The notes beneath the pieces are model-generated. The model worked only from the letters and a program-made list of their open reading frames with translations, had not been told where the DNA came from and ran no database searches. Made by a program: the position numbers and the translations under genes. A stretch of 64,000 nt of DNA, taken from positions 797,094-861,093 of the forward strand of contig BJOX01000072.1 in NCBI GenBank assembly GCA_009731375.1. The letters are read 5' to 3'. Source of the stretch: Paulinella micropora (taxonomy: Eukaryota > Cercozoa > Imbricatea > Euglyphida). The first letter of the stretch is position 1, and every line of letters begins with the position of its first letter. Below, in pieces: positions 20,001 to 27,983 of this stretch.

Positions 20001-22784
20001 CGTATTAAACGCCTGCAAAGCCTCCTCATCCCACTTCTCAAAGTCTCCAAAATCAATCATCTTCTCCAGCTTAGCCCGAGTTGCACCCCAATCGGGTATG
20101 AACTGGCTGTAGTACTGTGCCATCGCAAGAAAAGAGTGTAACTCTGTGCGATTCTTTGGCAACTGTCTACTCATGATCTCCTCCCTCTTCTCGCGCGATA
20201 TCGAGACCCTATTATGAGAAATCTCGTAACCCAAATACGTCACACTTGTCCTGGCAAGCTGACATTTCTTTAGGTTGCATTTCAGGCCAAATGCTCCGAT
20301 GCGCCTGAAGACATCTGACAAGTGATCGATATGCTCTTCCATTGTGTTAGAGTATACGATGATGTCATCGATGTAACAAAATGCATATTCTCCCGCCTTC
20401 TGTCCTCTCCTTCTCATAAAACCATCCTCCGACTGGTCGTCATATTGACCGCTCAACATCTTCTGCATCGCCTTCTGAAAGAGCCCCGGGGCCTGTTTGA
20501 GTCCCATTGGAAGCACCTTCCACTGGTATATTTCCATACCCACAACGAATGCAGTCAGCCATCTGGATTTCTCGTCCAGTGGTATCTGCCAGAAGCCGTT
20601 CTTAAGGTCAATGACCGAATAGAATTTAGCATTCCGCAGCACCCTTCTGCCTTCTTCTAAGGTCGGCAGAGGATTTCTCTCTTCCTCTAGCACCTTATTC
20701 ACACGGGCATAATTGATCGTCAAGCGCCATTCTCCTCCTGGCTTAGGGACGATTTTCGGTTGAGAGACAATTGGAGATGTAGATCTCTCAATAAAGTCCT
20801 CATCGAGCAACTGTCTCACATTCTCCTCCGCTATTTTTGCCTCATGTATGCTCAAATTTGCCCTCCGTGGTGCCGGAGATGGCTCCGCACCCGGTATCTT
20901 GTAAATGACAGCAGTGAAGTCATCCGACTTTACACCACCTGCCCGAGGAGGGTCGAAAATTTCTCTGTACGCCTCCATCTTAGCTTTGAGAAACGCCTTC
21001 TCTCTCTCCGAACCCACTCCTTCTTCTAAAATTTTCCGCGCCGCCGCTTGGAAATCTTCCTCCGACATCTTCTTATGCTCCTTGAGGGGCGCTAAGTCCT
21101 CCTCCAAACTCAAATCTTCCTCGGACAAATCGTCTAGTCCCGTTCTTTCATACGTGACTGTGTCCGGCTCATCATCATGACCCAGCCCGACAAGCATATC
21201 AATAAGGTTCGCGTATTGTATCGGAGCCTTACGGGTGTAGAAACCATCAAAGCATGTGAAAGCTTGAGGTATCAATTTCAACTTGTCCTGGGCTCTGAGC
21301 TTTTGCTTGTATGCACTGCTCTGCTCCCGAGACCCGAGTCGACAAGCCACCACTAACTGTTGCTTGCGAGAAGGAACAGGTATAGGATGATCAATAAGCC
21401 GGTCCCTTATCTCCTGTGCCCAGATCGCCTTCTCATTGTATGGCAGAATGACAGTATACGGCTTGTTACTCTCAAATAGAGTCCGTAGACACTTTTTCAC
21501 TTCAGTTAATGAGCGCGGCCAGGTAGGCACATCGCCCCAAAAGTTCGTGATAAAAGTTTTAATGTCATCCGCTGGAGTATCGGGGATACGCCCCTTCCTC
21601 CTTGGCACAAACGCCTCTCTCTTCTCATCTGACACCTTCGCATGGTAACAGTAGCCATTAGTAATATGGACATCTGCCCCGCCACCTTCTGCGAATCTGG
21701 CCAACGACGGGCACTGTTTCGCAACACATATTATCTCCTCATTACGCGCTACGACTAAGTCATCAATAGACTTTCTGTCCCATGCGGGAATCGTAACCGT
21801 ATACGCCTGCATCTCCGTCTCCCAATTGTCGGTCCAGGTCAGTTCCTCCGGCACTGTGACATAGGGGTGTACATAGGCTTCAGTTGCCTCATGTACGAAG
21901 GCCAACTTTTTCCTCTCCGTTGCTAGACTCAGCTCAAAAGCCTCGTATGAGTCAGTAGCAGTCATCGGATTAATATCCTCCTCCTCTCCATTCTTCACTC
22001 CATAAATCACCCGCCGTGCGGCGCAATCGATCACAGCCCCCATCGTAGCCAATTGGTCATACGACAGCAGGATTGAACCGTGGTAATCGGGGCCAACATA
22101 GAGGTCCGCACGATATACTCGACCGGATTTCAATTTGAAAATTAATGTGACGATGCCCGTAATTTCCGTACGGCTGCCTACCCCTTTTAGGGTCCCCTTT
22201 GTTTTTCTGATGTTTTTGTCCACCCATGTCCGGTGACTATTCAAAAACTTCTGGCCGACAATATTAATATTCGCCATCGTATCATTACCAACTTTTAATG
22301 TGGTTTGTAAAGTTTCACAAAAGAGGTCAGTGTAGCATAGCGCGTCTGGTCTATGTAAACTAGCCGCTAGCACACGAATTTTTCGTTCTAGGGTTTTGAG
22401 TCTAAGCTCAAGTTCCTTGTCCTCTTCTCGTTCTCCCCCCTTTTCCGCCAACTTAACTTCTTCAGTCTCCGGGGCTTCCGGTATCTCGAGTGTCTTTTGG
22501 ACAGAGTCTGGTACACCGAGTGTACTCGTGTCTATAGCAGAGACTATTGAGTCCTTTGGCGGGGGTACGGTCCGCTGCTTCTTCGTAGGAGGAGACCTAG
22601 CCTTTGGTTTCGGCTTCCTCTCCTCCATCGCCTTCTTCGCCTTCCTATTCGCATCATTTATCATATTAGCTCTCGAAGGATGAACTAGCAAGTGCTTACC
22701 TTGAGGCTTGTGAGGCTGTGTGCCTTCACCTTCACGTCTGGGAGGAACGGAACCGTTCGTATCCTGTTCATCAACAGTAGGCAT
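17037..22784 (-). CDS. pol: Gypsy Pol polyprotein (protease-like, RT, RNase H, integrase)
   Basis: 1915 codons, uninterrupted. Around residues 160-260 lies a retropepsin-like region with NDTMAN where DTGA is usual, followed by MGAVIDCAARRVI. Reverse transcriptase has YIDDIIVYSN near residue 803. RNase H has DTDASKFAIGAVL near 955. Integrase has an HHCC zinc region (AHPGRQRTH to CIPCKTTK, about 1,275-1,310), FLHIDHVGPF, CSDRGSDF and NGKIERVHR, with 35 residues between the second Asp and the Glu (DD35E). A GPY/F-type segment (HWKGPYQIM) follows, then about 300 residues of unrecognised C-terminal extension. The same frame is open upstream through 75 nt to the gag stop codon, so the ATG at 22,784 may be only an internal Met of a readthrough Gag-Pol. 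Confidence 0.93.
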   Translation of the reverse strand: MPTVDEQDTNGSVPPRREGEGTQPHKPQGKHLLVHPSRANMINDANRKAKKAMEERKPKPKARSPPTKKQRTVPPPKDSIVSAIDTSTLGVPDSVQKTLEIPEAPETEEVKLAEKGGEREEDKELELRLKTLERKIRVLAASLHRPDALCYTDLFCETLQTTLKVGNDTMANINIVGQKFLNSHRTWVDKNIRKTKGTLKGVGSRTEITGIVTLIFKLKSGRVYRADLYVGPDYHGSILLSYDQLATMGAVIDCAARRVIYGVKNGEEEDINPMTATDSYEAFELSLATERKKLAFVHEATEAYVHPYVTVPEELTWTDNWETEMQAYTVTIPAWDRKSIDDLVVARNEEIICVAKQCPSLARFAEGGGADVHITNGYCYHAKVSDEKREAFVPRRKGRIPDTPADDIKTFITNFWGDVPTWPRSLTEVKKCLRTLFESNKPYTVILPYNEKAIWAQEIRDRLIDHPIPVPSRKQQLVVACRLGSREQSSAYKQKLRAQDKLKLIPQAFTCFDGFYTRKAPIQYANLIDMLVGLGHDDEPDTVTYERTGLDDLSEEDLSLEEDLAPLKEHKKMSEEDFQAAARKILEEGVGSEREKAFLKAKMEAYREIFDPPRAGGVKSDDFTAVIYKIPGAEPSPAPRRANLSIHEAKIAEENVRQLLDEDFIERSTSPIVSQPKIVPKPGGEWRLTINYARVNKVLEEERNPLPTLEEGRRVLRNAKFYSVIDLKNGFWQIPLDEKSRWLTAFVVGMEIYQWKVLPMGLKQAPGLFQKAMQKMLSGQYDDQSEDGFMRRRGQKAGEYAFCYIDDIIVYSNTMEEHIDHLSDVFRRIGAFGLKCNLKKCQLARTSVTYLGYEISHNRVSISREKREEIMSRQLPKNRTELHSFLAMAQYYSQFIPDWGATRAKLEKMIDFGDFEKWDEEALQAFNTLKDIIYKDPKDGGLVLMMPDFTKPFVVDTDASKFAIGAVLQQEDEEKKLRPIMFISRKLCAAERNYCTRQREALAVVWALKRLREYLWGGPLFTVRTDHHNLLWLMNHEQTGRLARWQAFLSCFNFTMVYLPGKRNVVADSLSRLEFQSEVSALVSSVEMMDLSTDKVYEVSHIEAMQMARGVRYDRTGLRYSPQGPEHGICCEAHVLEDAEWSYEAYENAKANIKEEEETTEVCTEPPQENRSELDEDPERVGVRLEDGTIHIASPTAWRQQQATDPEFKELITLYKNPNELKKTPQIKDQMKEMAWRDGLLWYKGQHGKFASQPDKWTLWVPEKLRRFIYVAAHNCPLLAHPGRQRTHWFIARRFWWKGMKEEIDREVDACIPCKTTKTPLKANFGLIGTFPLHAGMFEFLHIDHVGPFPESAEGYRYLLTAIDRATNYVWVVPFKDATGKTTAEALIDRIVSQIGVPRKICSDRGSDFNNEVIDRLSKYYGMKWQYVTAYNPRANGKIERVHRPLKASLKMYCMKKENQRAWVEAAPSFAFAMNCLPSSALGGARSSVSPYQLVYGREPNIPTSLLHPKDTWADEDELFGMRLRAKMEAEQIVAAHREAERRKTDAQGVRQAHLDQVRFQVGDIVLLYHPQVPKGVSSKLFTHWKGPYQIMEQMGPLNYKIRGRGKVQIVNVRRLIKYDPFLLEDESVEEALKRMKEDFQEVPPIQKEDTLEEENAYRAPVTEKEETEKESKEDSNRKSAAGTQSKAPIVRGGTKEKFTEAQRRRAQNDLIFDQPRKVARSTRATDVHGGGGEKDTNPNAGNVDIRHVRWKEGEAIAAIKWVRDAFYLLRPAESHVADDTLSDLYLMRAVAVPQTTRAARTSKRSLAAKTIQPVLHFWRSMDPVEDPKARQYLPLYKDAKNLETWDDTITLRDKDHTAWTIQSLPKGVLDIPFDLSSGAIPNKIWDILEELKFDLTFVGGPPPGKGVRARRRRQ

Positions 22785-22814
22785 AACTGTGACTGTCGGA
22801 TTAAAAAGAACAGT

Positions 22815-22862
22815 TTTTATCTCCTTCTCTCTCTTCTTTTCCTCTCTCTTCTCCTCCCGTCA
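22815..22862 (-). promoter_or_regulatory. Candidate gag-pol stop-codon readthrough site (UGA CGG)
   Basis: The gag frame ends GTA GAC TGA and continues in the same frame CGG GAG GAG with no other stop before the pol ATG 75 nt later. UGA followed by CGG is a leaky context known from several plant viruses. The following 45 nt are almost all purine. No obvious stem-loop was found by eye. Confidence 0.55.
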
Positions 22863-25370
22863 GTCTACGACGACAACACGCTCACCTGAGCCGGTGTCTT
22901 CGTCTTGACGTCCCCCCTCCGTAGCGGTATAAGCTTGCTGGGGGTAGTTGGAGCTGGAACTGGTGCTATAATTCCAGTATCCGTGTCCTCTGGGAGGGCG
23001 CGCTGGGGTCCGTCCTCCCCTTCCACGAAAGCCTCGTCCTCGTGGTGCCGCCCCTCTTGGTGTCCCTCGGGACCCTCGTGACGATCCTCTCGTCTCTCCT
23101 CCTCCTCTAGTCGGCGCCTTTGATCGGCCCGATGTCTCTCTCTTCTCCCTTCTCTTCATTCTGTCAAGGAAGTAAATGATGGCCTCCCGGAACTCCGCAT
23201 CCGAGACCATATTCGCATTCCACCTCCCCTCCTCCAACTCCTTCTTGTACATGGCGTACATGGTCTTTTTCATGCCTTCGAGCTCTCTAAGGAAAAGATT
23301 TCGCTGCCTATCATCAAGAGAGTCGTGGCTGAAGAGGCAATTGCCTACTCCTTTCTGTGCCTCATGCTTACACGCCATGTATGAAAAATAGCGGTAGCAC
23401 GGCGTCGGCTCATCTCTCCCCCTCTTGAGACCTGCCGTTCGAGTTGCATGTGCTGCTTGAGCACCTCCAACCCCCTGTGTCGCGGCACTGGAGAATGACT
23501 CGGTGGCCGTGTCCAATTCGGAACACGCGTCGAGCACCTCCTTGAACAGGTCGCCCGGCGGAGTAGCCGCTACAGTCCTCTCGTATATATTCGTTTCTAA
23601 AAAATCCGCCGTCTTCACCGCCGTGAAGGTCGGACAGGACTGTATGATCCTTGCGAGCTTGCTCGGGTGTCGTGTACACAAAGCACTCAGGAAGTACAAA
23701 ATGATAGACTTCCGGCTATAAAAGAGCCCGTACTTGGCGCTGACCTCAGTGAGGATCGCTGCCAACCTCGTGCCAATGCCCAGCCCTTCGTTCACCTCTT
23801 GAAAAATCTCAAACCCAATCAAAGTACCAGTGCACAGGTGCTGATACCCATGAGTTTTAAAGTATTGCAAGAGGACGGCAACTGGCACCGTGCATTGCAG
23901 GTCTGAGGCTGCTCTCCTAGCCGCCACCTCTACCGCTCTCATCGCCTTGTACTCCCCAACATCAAACCCTTGTGTGATGATTGATGGGTCCAACAAGGTG
24001 TACAACGCCTCATACTCCTGTGTTTCGTCCGTTGGATGCTGCTTCATACAAGCATCAATTCTTCTGAGCTTGTCTCGAAGGTTCGCATCCGTGTCCTTCT
24101 GACTCGCTGTCTCTGCATACAGCGTCAGAGCAGTGGCATCGGACTTTGTATATTTTTGGAAGGCCTGTATGATAGCCTGTCTGTCCTTTTTGTCATTACT
24201 GTTGACAATAACAGTGGTAGGCGCTGAGCTAGTCGCAGGGGCCGAAGGGGCTGTGTGGGCTGACGGGGCGGAGCGGCCCGAGGGAGCCATATAAGATCCA
24301 GAGGAATATTTCGGTCCCTTTGTTCCCGCCGCCTTGGCTAATGCAATCTTTGCCTCCATCTCCTTCTTTTCTTTCTCAGCCGCTAGCTCTTTGATATACA
24401 GCTCTTGGGCATGATGAAAAAAAGACAGGATCTCAGCTGCCTTCCGAAGGAACAAGGCCTTCTCCGCCAACTCCTTCTCTCCCGCTTTATTGGTGGGGGG
24501 TGGTGCGGCCGTCCCCTCCAAGATCGTATGATCCTTCGTGAAGACCCACCTCTTCCATGCGTCATCCTTCACCAAGGCCGCATGCAGCTTCTTCATCCTC
24601 GTCACCCCTCCAGCTTCGCCTTCTATTTCCCTCAGGGCCGGGTGAAGGTCCCTGCCAAACTGGGTGTGTTGGAGTTTACCCAGGTCCACTAACTTGGCCT
24701 CCATAAGTTTCAGAGACACATCCATGACATTGATCTGTCCTTTTGGATTCCTGAACTTAAACTCCTTTTCCACTCTCTTTATTGAATCAATGTCCTGACC
24801 AGGATCGAGCAACCTAGCCAGTGCTCTTGTGTTCCATGGCAGCACAGTCTTTCCAGTCTGGTACTCAAAGAGTATAGCACACTCAAACACTGTCCATGAG
24901 AGGTCGAGTAGCTCCAGTAAAGACATATTGTCCCCAAATGAGACATGTTGCACCTGTAACTGTGCACCGTCGTCTCTGAGGAATTCTGCCAGAGGCAGAG
25001 CTTGCCTTGGGAGAGGGTAACAGATGTCCTCCTTCTTCAAGGGTTGTCCCCATCGCATTTCTTGGGGAATGTATAGCCATTTATAGGCCTCATCCTTCCC
25101 TTTCTTCTCCTCAAACTCCTTCTTACTTAGTTTGCCATATTCGGCCACAAACCTCGCTTCCTCTCCTCCCTTCTGCTCCTCCTCGACTTCCTCTGCTCCT
25201 CCTGTGTCAAAGGAAGGCGCAGTAAAAAATTGATTCTCTGCTCCTCCTGTGTCAAAGGAAGGTGCCAGATCTCCTCCTTCTGCATGAGAGTCAACGAACT
25301 CCTCTTCGTTTCCTGGGGTTCGCTCACTCTCCCCCCCTCCTTCCTGCCAGTCTTCAGACCTAGTAGACAT
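22860..25370 (-). CDS. gag: Gypsy Gag protein with CCCH-type finger and RGG tail
   Basis: 836 codons in the same frame as pol. It starts MSTRSEDWQEGG, with two copies of APSFDTGGAE near the N-terminus. A long helical, charged middle follows. A Cys/His cluster is then seen as CYRYFSYMACKHEAQ and NCLFSHD, more like a CCCH finger than the usual CCHC knuckle. The C-terminus is a Gly/Arg-rich tail (RGRGFRGRGG) that would bind RNA. It forms the particle shell and packages RNA. The protein ends VVVVD before a TGA that may be read through. Confidence 0.85.
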   Translation of the reverse strand: MSTRSEDWQEGGGESERTPGNEEEFVDSHAEGGDLAPSFDTGGAENQFFTAPSFDTGGAEEVEEEQKGGEEARFVAEYGKLSKKEFEEKKGKDEAYKWLYIPQEMRWGQPLKKEDICYPLPRQALPLAEFLRDDGAQLQVQHVSFGDNMSLLELLDLSWTVFECAILFEYQTGKTVLPWNTRALARLLDPGQDIDSIKRVEKEFKFRNPKGQINVMDVSLKLMEAKLVDLGKLQHTQFGRDLHPALREIEGEAGGVTRMKKLHAALVKDDAWKRWVFTKDHTILEGTAAPPPTNKAGEKELAEKALFLRKAAEILSFFHHAQELYIKELAAEKEKKEMEAKIALAKAAGTKGPKYSSGSYMAPSGRSAPSAHTAPSAPATSSAPTTVIVNSNDKKDRQAIIQAFQKYTKSDATALTLYAETASQKDTDANLRDKLRRIDACMKQHPTDETQEYEALYTLLDPSIITQGFDVGEYKAMRAVEVAARRAASDLQCTVPVAVLLQYFKTHGYQHLCTGTLIGFEIFQEVNEGLGIGTRLAAILTEVSAKYGLFYSRKSIILYFLSALCTRHPSKLARIIQSCPTFTAVKTADFLETNIYERTVAATPPGDLFKEVLDACSELDTATESFSSAATQGVGGAQAAHATRTAGLKRGRDEPTPCYRYFSYMACKHEAQKGVGNCLFSHDSLDDRQRNLFLRELEGMKKTMYAMYKKELEEGRWNANMVSDAEFREAIIYFLDRMKRREKRETSGRSKAPTRGGGETRGSSRGSRGTPRGAAPRGRGFRGRGGRTPARPPRGHGYWNYSTSSSSNYPQQAYTATEGGRQDEDTGSGERVVVVD

Positions 25371-26654
25371 GGATGCTGAAGGAATACGGATGAGACAGAG
25401 TTGTTTCTACCCAGTAATTGCTCTGTTCGTCTATGAGGAACGAATAGAGAGAAAAAACGAAAAGACAGTATAGAGAGAGAGCGTCTCACCTCTATGTCTT
25501 ATGTGTTTTTTTTGTGAGAAAGAAGTGATCTGTACGACTTTCTCTGAAAATTTGATCTCCTTCTCCACTCCTCTTTTCTTTTTCTCTTTTTGTTGTTGTA
25601 TCTGTTATGAGGTACGAGGACCTATGTACAGATAATGTCAAAGAGGCTANNNNNNNNNNCTCCAAGATCGTATGATCCTTCGTGAAGACCCACCTCTTCC
25701 ATGCGTCATCCTTCACCAAGGCCGCATGCAGCTTCTTCATCTTCGTCACCCCTCCAGCTTCGCCTTCTATTTCCCTCAGGGCCGGGTGAAGGTCCCTGCC
25801 AAACTGGGTGTGTTGGAGTTTACCCAGGTCCACTAACTTGGCCTCCATAAGTTTCAGAGACACATCCATGANNNNNNNNNNNNNNNNNNNNNNNNNNNNN
25901 NNNNNNNNNNNNNNNNNNNNNNNNNNNNNNNNNNNNNNNNNNNNNNNNNNNNNNNNNNNNNNNNNNNNNNNNNNNNNNNNNNNNNNNNNNNNNNNNNNNN
26001 NNNNNNNNNNNNNNNNNNNNNNNNNNNNNNNNNNNNNNNNNNNNNNNNNNNNNNNNNNNNNNNNNNNNNNNNNNNNNNNNNNNNNNNNNNNNNNNNNNNN
26101 NNNNNNNNNNNNNNNNNNNNNNNNNNNNNNNNNNNNNNNNNNNNNNNNNNNNNNNNNNNNNNNNNNNNNNNNNNNNNNNNNNNNNNNNNNNNNNNNNNNN
26201 NNNNNNNNNNNNNNNNNNNNNNNNNNNNNNNNNNNNNNNNNNNNNNNNNNNNNNNNNNNNNNNNNNNNNNNNNNNNNNNNNNNNNNNNNNNNNNNNNNNN
26301 NNNNNNNNNNNNNNNNNNNNNNNNNNNNNNNNNNNNNNNNNNNNNNNNNNNNNNNNNNNNNNNNNNCTGTGAGTGTTTGTTTGTACGTCTGTTGACCTAC
26401 TCTGTCTCTGTCTCAAGAGAGAACAAAAGAACAGCTACGAGGTCTGGTGTCTGGCCTCCTTGTGAGGACACAGATACAGGCTGTGGAGAGGGTACTGAGA
26501 CACCTACTCACAAACGCCTAGACGTCTAGTTTTGCAAAAAGAGCTGTGTGGGGATGTGCTGGAGTATTTGTTTTTTGGAACACCTACTCAGAAGAGATAG
26601 GTCTGTCCAATTTTTCTTTCTGCTGTTCCAAAAACAAGCCAGAAAAGAAATCAG
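25371..26654 (-). other. Gypsy leader with gaps and a duplicated gag fragment
   Basis: No complete gene. Bases 25,661-25,871 repeat gag positions 24,516-24,726 with one difference and are bracketed by Ns (25,650-25,659 and 25,872-26,366). That is best explained by scaffold misassembly or a nested copy. Bases 26,367-26,654 are leader sequence next to the primer site, with no further feature seen. Confidence 0.6.
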
Positions 26655-26673
26655 CCTTGTGCTGGTGACTCCA
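26655..26673 (-). other. Primer-binding site of gypsy element
   Basis: On the minus strand TGGAGTCACCAGCACAAGG begins one base from the 5' LTR. It would pair with the 3' end of a tRNA finishing GGTGACTCCA. The tRNA was not identified. Confidence 0.7.
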
Positions 26674-26674
26674 A

Positions 26675-26920
26675 TGTTACAATCCCCGAAGATAGCTCAA
26701 TAAAAAGTCGGTAACACAACCAGACACAAATCCCCAAAAGAGAATGATGTCTCGTTATATTAGCTCAGTGAAGCAGAAAAGAAAACGGCAACAGACCAAG
26801 GTTAAAATGGCATTAGGTCAAATCCGGCCAAACGATATTGAAAATAATGGGAAAAACTAGGTGCACCTGACACCAGAAAAAGGGTACTTTTTACCGGCTA
26901 TCCGGGGGGTGATGCCTACA
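26675..26920 (-). repeat. 5' LTR of gypsy element
   Basis: 246 bp, the partner of 15,995-16,241 with two substitutions and one missing A. It is followed by TAAT, matching the left flank. Confidence 0.92.
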
Positions 26921-26924
26921 TAAT

Positions 26925-27016
26925 AACGGTAGGATGATGATGATGAGAGAGAGAGAGATAGATAGATAGATAGATAGAGAGAGAGAGCGCCTGAGAGAGC
27001 GAGAGTGTGTGCCACG

Positions 27017-27052
<36 letters not shown>

Positions 27053-27125
27053 GTGAAAGAGAGAGAGAGAGAGAGAGAAAGAGTGAGAGAGAGAGAGCCT
27101 CCGAGAGTGTGTGTGTGAAAGAGAG

Positions 27126-27161
<36 letters not shown>

Positions 27162-27192
27162 CGCGCCTGAGAGAGCGAGAGTGTGTGCCACG

Positions 27193-27227
<35 letters not shown>
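26925..27227. repeat. GA/GT microsatellite
   Basis: GA, GATA and GT runs with repeated cassettes such as GCGCCTGAGAGAGCGAGAGT and CCTCCGAGAGTGTGTG. The same cassettes continue at 34,776-34,945 on the other side of the copia element, showing that copia inserted into this array. Confidence 0.93.
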
Positions 27228-27539
27228 CAAAGTGATCTATCACTCAAACGCAGAGTTTAGGGAAGCTACCCCGCTAAGGGTATAGAATAACCGAAGAAAA
27301 GACTTTTAATGACTTTGGGTCACACAAAATTTTTGATGTTATGACCTTTACAGAATGGTAATACTCATTTGATTCTAGGCATTCCAGACTATGATTCGCG
27401 AATACTCTAGAAAGTGTCCTTGTCAGTAATAAAGGTATTAATAACTGTCCGGCCTATGAACTTGCCTATGACTAAGACTATCCAAATTACCGGTAAATTG
27501 ACTAGGTGGAGTAACGGGTATTAATAGTACATTACAACG
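27228..27539 (-). repeat. 3' LTR of copia element
   Basis: The conserved unit runs from CAAAGTGATC to TTACAACG on the plus strand. A TG...CA core spans 27,233-27,536. The exact ends are uncertain by a few bases because shared bases extend past the core on both sides. Confidence 0.88.
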
Positions 27540-27548
27540 CTCCCCCTT
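27540..27548 (-). other. Polypurine tract of copia element
   Basis: Minus strand AAGGGGGAG abuts the 3' LTR. Confidence 0.75.
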
Positions 27549-27983
27549 AGTCGCAAGTCATAGGCTATATTAGTGTGTAAATATGAAAAAATAGTGTTGA
27601 GGATCAGTTATGGGTTACCCGAAGGTTAAATATCAACTCCCATTTACATCACATCCTCTATGTATGTATATATGTGTAGTCATGCAGTAACATGTATGAA
27701 GTATGTATGTGTTCAAAAATTTGCAAGCGCTTCCCGTAGAGGGTAGCAAAATAAAAAAAAATTTAGATTTCCTATTCTAGGACAGAAAGAATGATAGAAA
27801 GAATTTAAATTGCTAAGTTAGCCAGGGAAAGCCTCGCGGCTGCCGGCCTCGCGTGGCAGTCGGCTACCCAGCCTCGGCTCGACGGCTCTTGACCCCTGCG
27901 CAAAACAAAGCTGCTGCAACAAGCAACAAACTGCACAAAACACTCAAAGCAAATATAGGTGAGTGGACACGCAAATCCCGAAA
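27549..27983 (-). other. Copia 3' untranslated region
   Basis: About 435 bp between the end of pol homology and the polypurine tract. No gene seen. Confidence 0.6.

Larger units (their letters stand above)
15995..26920 (-). mobile_element. Ty3/gypsy-type LTR retrotransposon
   Basis: Two near-identical LTRs (TG...CA ends) flank a minus-strand gag and pol with the gypsy order protease-like region, RT, RNase H, integrase. A primer-binding site lies inside the right LTR (26,655-26,673) and a polypurine tract inside the left LTR (16,245-16,253). TAAT flanks both ends (15,991-15,994 and 26,921-26,924). The LTRs differ by two substitutions and one A-run indel, so insertion is fairly recent. The leader contains gaps and a duplicated gag piece, probably from assembly. 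Confidence 0.93.

Noticed and set aside
26857-27285. Ser-Leu-Ser or Arg-Glu-Arg frames
   Set aside because: GA microsatellite artefact.
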